Below are positions 60,251 to 64,000 of a DNA stretch of 64,000 nucleotides, piece by piece. This DNA is from Isoetes taiwanensis (lineage: Eukaryota; Streptophyta; Lycopodiopsida; Isoetales; Isoetaceae). Below the pieces are notes generated by a model. The model did no database searches. It was not told the DNA's origin and saw only the letters and a program-made list of their open reading frames with translations. Numbering within the stretch: position 1 is the stretch's first letter; the number at the start of each line of letters is the position of its first letter. A program made the translations under genes and the position numbers. The stretch is taken from positions 684,001 through 748,000 of the forward strand of contig JAJEKV010000093.1 of NCBI GenBank assembly GCA_021234155.1. The letters are read 5' to 3'.

Positions 60251-61239
60251 TGTCTGTCTATAATCCATCCATTCAACCCCTCCTTAGAATAAATAACCCC
60301 ATAGACTCATAGATCTAGCTTCCATTTACCAGAAAATCTAATCTATATTGCTACAACAAGATGGCAACTGGGTATTTTCTTCCGCCTCCAGAATGGCAAG
60401 GGGCTCAGCAATTTCGTTCAAGCGGTCATGTGCAGATGATTAGCAGGTATATCGACCCAGTTGCCATGTTGTGGTGGCCTGGAACTGGGTTGCAATTTCA
60501 AATCCGCTCCCAACTTTCGTCAGTCGCGGGGGCCCTGGAATCTGCTCCTCAGTTTCCATGCCCCCATACATACCGTTGTCTCTATCTAAACAAAACTATT
60601 TCTTTTCGTAGAGAATAAGGGTCCAATCACATGATGTCGTCAACAAGAAATTTTCTCCATTGACATTAACGTTTCTTTTTGCTCGGGGTCACATGATCCT
60701 GTCAAAATAAGAGTTCCACGTTGCAAAGAAGGAATGGATCCAAGGAAATCTCGTGTGCTGTCTGTGATCCGGCAGAGGAATTACTCCGGATTGCTGCCAC
60801 GTCCTAAAAATTCATCCACTTGTCCTCATCCTTGAAATTCACATTGACCGCAATGCTTTCAACCGAGGCAGGAGCCCATTGAATAGGTTGCTATCAACAG
60901 GGCTTCTTTCCCATCAAAATCTGGCACGTGACTTCTTCATTGACAACATATGAACCCTGTGATGGCATCATGTGATCGGAACCTAAGGATAGGGCTTCCA
61001 CTGCGACCTTCTGTCGTTGGATTCCAGAAAACTGATCATACATTGTGAGTGTCCATTGAGCCTCACCTTCTGCGATTGGATTCCAAAAAACTGTAGTTCG
61101 AATACCTTTAACCGACAAGTTGACCTGATCGGACAATCCTGAACGTCCATTCTAGCCTCATGAGATGGTGCAGCTACTAGAAATATTTTATTGGAACAAT
61201 GCAACTATAGGGGTTGTGCTATAGCGCACTAAAGATGAG
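60251..61239. other. Spacer with a small internal duplication
   Basis: The frame at 60361-60618 (+) is unrecognised. 60995-61090 contains two similar stretches built on CCTTCTG(T/C)(G)..TTGGATTCCA(G/A)AAAACTG. No gene supported. Confidence 0.4.
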
Positions 61240-61405
61240 CTCCGAACCTGAGATAAACCCCCAAACCTGTGATAAACAGCTTCTAAACCTGTGATAAACT
61301 CTCTCGACGTCTTCTAAACATGTGATAAAACTTGGTGGACAATCTAGAACCTGTGATAATTGAGCTATTGTGGAATTCCGAATCCGTGATAATTGAGCTG
61401 CCGAT
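61240..61405. repeat. Minisatellite of AACCTGTGATAAA(C) words
   Basis: About seven irregular copies of (C)(C/T)(A)AACCTGTGATAA with spacers of 10-25 bp, some degenerate. Confidence 0.8.
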
Positions 61406-61509
61406 TAAAGGGGTTAATCTCCTTTCCTTAGCTGTTATCATAGATAAAATGCGAGCTAGCAAGGGAGATTAACCCCCAAGTCTAATACCTTATATAAATC
61501 ACGAAGTCT

Positions 61510-63070
61510 CATAATCTATTAAGGATCATGAGCTCTTGGCCATTTGACCTTGAGGTATCCGGTCTTTATACTCTTGCAGATTATCTGGATAGGCTTCTAA
61601 TAGATTGCCACGTCCCCATGAAGCATCCTCCATGGGCGAACTTTATCAAATATTGTTTTGAAAAACTAGTGGATTTATCCACCACAACGGTTTTCGGTTC
61701 TAGAACAACAGAATCAACAACCAATAGCCACTTAACCTCCCAAGTTGAGGTAAGTCTTTACCTTGATAAGCTTTTAGGAATGAAACATTCACTACATCAT
61801 GCATTTATCAATCTTGAGGCAATCTCAATTGATATGCATTCTCATTGACCACTTTAATAACTTGAAATGGTCCATGGAAACGGGGTGCCAACTTTAGATC
61901 TTTCTCATGTGCATCTTTTTTAAGTGGATCATTATCCATACCCAATCTTCTTTCTTAAGAAGCACTAGTTGTCGCAATTTCAATGATTTCTTGGCAAAAG
62001 AAGCGTGAGCATCTCGAATATGAGGGCAAGTTTATGAGATAAAAACTAACTAGATTCATCAGTAGCCAGAACATCCTCACACACTTGAAAGAGTGGTACC
62101 TGCATAGTCTAAATATAGACCACCTGAAAAGAGGGTCATCTTTATGGCAGATTGAATGGTGTTGTTATATACAAATTCAATAATAGGTAAATACTTTTTC
62201 CAATGACCTTGATGATCATTCACAAGCCCTCTTAAGATAACTTTCTTTATCATCTTGGATTGTCCATCAGTCTCTAGGAACCTCGATTCAATTCCCAGAT
62301 GCATAAACAATGCCTTTCAAATTTATTAGTAAACTTTGTATCATGGTCGGATACAATAATCTTAGGCAATCTATGTAGCCTAAATACCTCTTATCCAAGC
62401 ATTGTTGTAGCATAAGCTGTAAACTTATCCAGGCAAGGAATGGAATGTGCTTGCTTAGTTAGACATTCAACAACCATATCCTTGCAAGGACTTTTAGGAA
62501 GGCCAACAATAAAATCCATAGTAATTTGCTCGCAGTTCACTTCTGAAATAGATAAGGATAAAGGAATACCATGACATTTATTATTCGTTTTTTTTATCTG
62601 TTGGAAAGTCACACAATGACAATATGAACAAAGACATCTCTTCGCAATCTAGGCCAAACAAAGTATGGTTCAAGGTTTGCCAAAGTTGCCACTACGCCAC
62701 GATGACCAGCAATAGAGGCATCATGGATCTCTCTAAGAATAAGTGGCCTAAAGTCAGGAACAATGCATACATTTGGACCTTTAAACAAGGAGCTATTACG
62801 CATCTTATCTCCATAAGCATGGCCACTTTGAGCCAATAACCAAATATCCTTATAATCATGGTCTGTGGCATACAATGGCTTCATTTCCTCCAACAGTTGG
62901 ATTGTATTATGCAGAAAACAAACTGTATAATGTTGGTTAAAAGCATCTGCGACAATAGCCCATTGAAAAATCATATTGTTGCATAAAAGAAACCCATTTC
63001 AATTGCTTTTCTGATAACATTTTTTGAGAAATAATATACTTAATGCTTTGGTGGTTAGCCAAAATTTATT
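61510..63070 (-). mobile_element. Ty3-gypsy fragment: RNase H end to integrase C-terminus
   Basis: From high to low: NHQSIKYIISQKMLSEKQL and FMQQYDFSMGY (RNase H end, 63.0 kb); GHRGVVATLANLEPYFVWP (integrase zinc domain, 62.65-62.75 kb); QITMDFIVGLPKS (integrase core start, 62.5 kb); GIESRFLETDGQSK and YLPIIEFVYNN (62.2 kb); KLAPRFHGPFQVI (61.88 kb, C-terminal barrel). The His-Asp-Ser-Gln part of the core is altered, and several frames are broken. Neither LTR is visible. Confidence 0.92.
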
Positions 63071-63094
63071 TTGTTATACTCATAGATAGTGTCG

Positions 63095-64000
63095 CTTTAA
63101 TAACTTGAAATGGTCCATGGAAACGGGGTGCCAACTTTAGATCTTTCTCATGCGCATCTTTTTTAAGTGGATCATTATCCATACCCAATCTCCTTTCTTA
63201 AGAAGCACTAGTTGTCGCAATTTCAATGATTTCTTGGCAAAAGAAGCGTGAGCATCTCGAATATGAGGGCAAGTTTATGAGATAAAAACTAACTAGATTC
63301 ATCAGTAGCCAGAACATCCTCACACTCGAAAGAGTGGTACCTGCATAGTCTAAATATAGACCACCTGAAAAGAGGGTCATCAAGCGGATGCCATTGAATG
63401 GTGTTGTTATATACAAATTCAATAATAGGTAAATACTTTTTCCAATGACCTTGATGATCATTCACAAGCCCTCTTAAGATAACTTTCTTTACCATCTTGG
63501 ATTGTCCATCAGTCTCTAGGAGAAAAGCAGTGGAGAACCTCGATTCAATTCCCAGATGCATAAACAATGCCTTTTAAAATTTATTAGTAAACTTTGTATC
63601 ATGGTCGAATACATAAGTTATATATTTGTGTGTTTTGCATTTCCAGAATTGAATCATATTTGTGCATTGTTGCCCGCGGGGATTTACGTCCACGATTGAG
63701 AAACTTTCGTATGGGTTTTGCCATCGGATATCCAACCAGGTTTTTGTGTCGCTTTTGTATAAATTCCCATGCAGGCCGAAATGGTCTCGCCTCCATCTAA
63801 TAGGTGGCATTCCTTCCTTTCGACCACAATGGAAAAGTGTTTGGATATGGGTATGGGAATCTATGCTTCATCCCAAATACCTTTTATCCAAGCATCCATA
63901 GATGCATAAGTCAAATTTTAGTCCAAAAATGGAATGGAATGTGCTTGCTAGCCAAGTTAGAATTGTTCCAACAACCATATCCTTGCAAGGACTTTTAGGA
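63095..64000 (-). mobile_element. Second Ty3-gypsy integrase fragment with insertion
   Basis: 63095-63610 matches 61853-62345 (offset ~1242) including the APRFHGPF barrel motif. 63890-64000 matches 62395-62500. Between them, ~63612-63880 is unrelated sequence inserted into the integrase core. In this copy the ETDGQSK motif is preceded by a few bases missing from the first copy. The element continues past the window edge. Confidence 0.9.

Noticed and set aside
61528-61848. Plus-strand 106-codon ORF from an ATG
   Set aside because: Its 3' end lies opposite the gypsy integrase C-terminus (GPFQVIKVV...NAYQLRLP), so at least that part is a shadow; no plus-strand motif was found.

Overview
This is nuclear DNA from a land plant. 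Support comes from an intron-containing DUF3223/EMB514-type gene with an RGG tail, Ty1-copia, Ty3-gypsy and plant LINE remnants, MITEs of two superfamilies, a decayed PPR gene and AT-rich spacers with plant-style splice sites. Low gene density, many nested repeats and a DUF7869-type element suggest a large, repeat-rich genome, possibly a fern or other seed-free plant; the lineage is a guess.

Layout. 1-3975: two tandem copies of a 1.9 kb unit, each with a long GA/CT microsatellite. 4654-5575: five direct 182-bp satellite monomers ending in an inverted one. 8005-8525 (-): a decayed gene whose product ends in a histone H3 fold, divergent from 8902-9944 (+), the EMB514-like gene, with a MITE between them. 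11109-15390 (-): a complete but decayed Ty1-copia element with both LTRs and a 5-bp target duplication. 18605-19699 (+): the most striking gene, an open 364-codon frame joining a ~270-residue charged/proline-rich extension to a histone H3 fold; the pseudogene at 8 kb is a second member of the same fusion family. 20.9-22.9 kb (-): LINE remnant. 23.1-26.5 kb: diverged tandem duplication. 27.16-27.84 kb: a hAT-type and a Tourist-type MITE side by side. 28459-39131: a 5.34 kb tandem duplication carrying a multi-exon gene with a Ulp1/C48-like protease end; only the downstream copy keeps the exon with the predicted catalytic Cys. 39.7-40.25 kb: a CACC-rich tract that switches to GGTG-rich. 40771-41148 (-): a possible small gene. 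41.8-42.2 kb: 14 GAATATTC palindromes. 42.2-52.3 kb: mostly decayed or unrecognised sequence with several exon-like fragments and minisatellites. 52.4-54.15 kb (-): second LINE fragment. 55.6-56.65 kb: LTR-like repeats. 57.4-59.4 kb (+): frameshifted DUF7869-type protein with a GHTHEDVD motif. 59.6-60.25 kb (-): PPR pseudogene. 61.5-64 kb (-): two joined pieces of a Ty3-gypsy element.

The genes do not form a pathway. The most convincing expressed loci are the EMB514-like gene and the H3-fusion gene; most of the rest is mobile or decayed. The main novelty candidate is the H3-fusion family.
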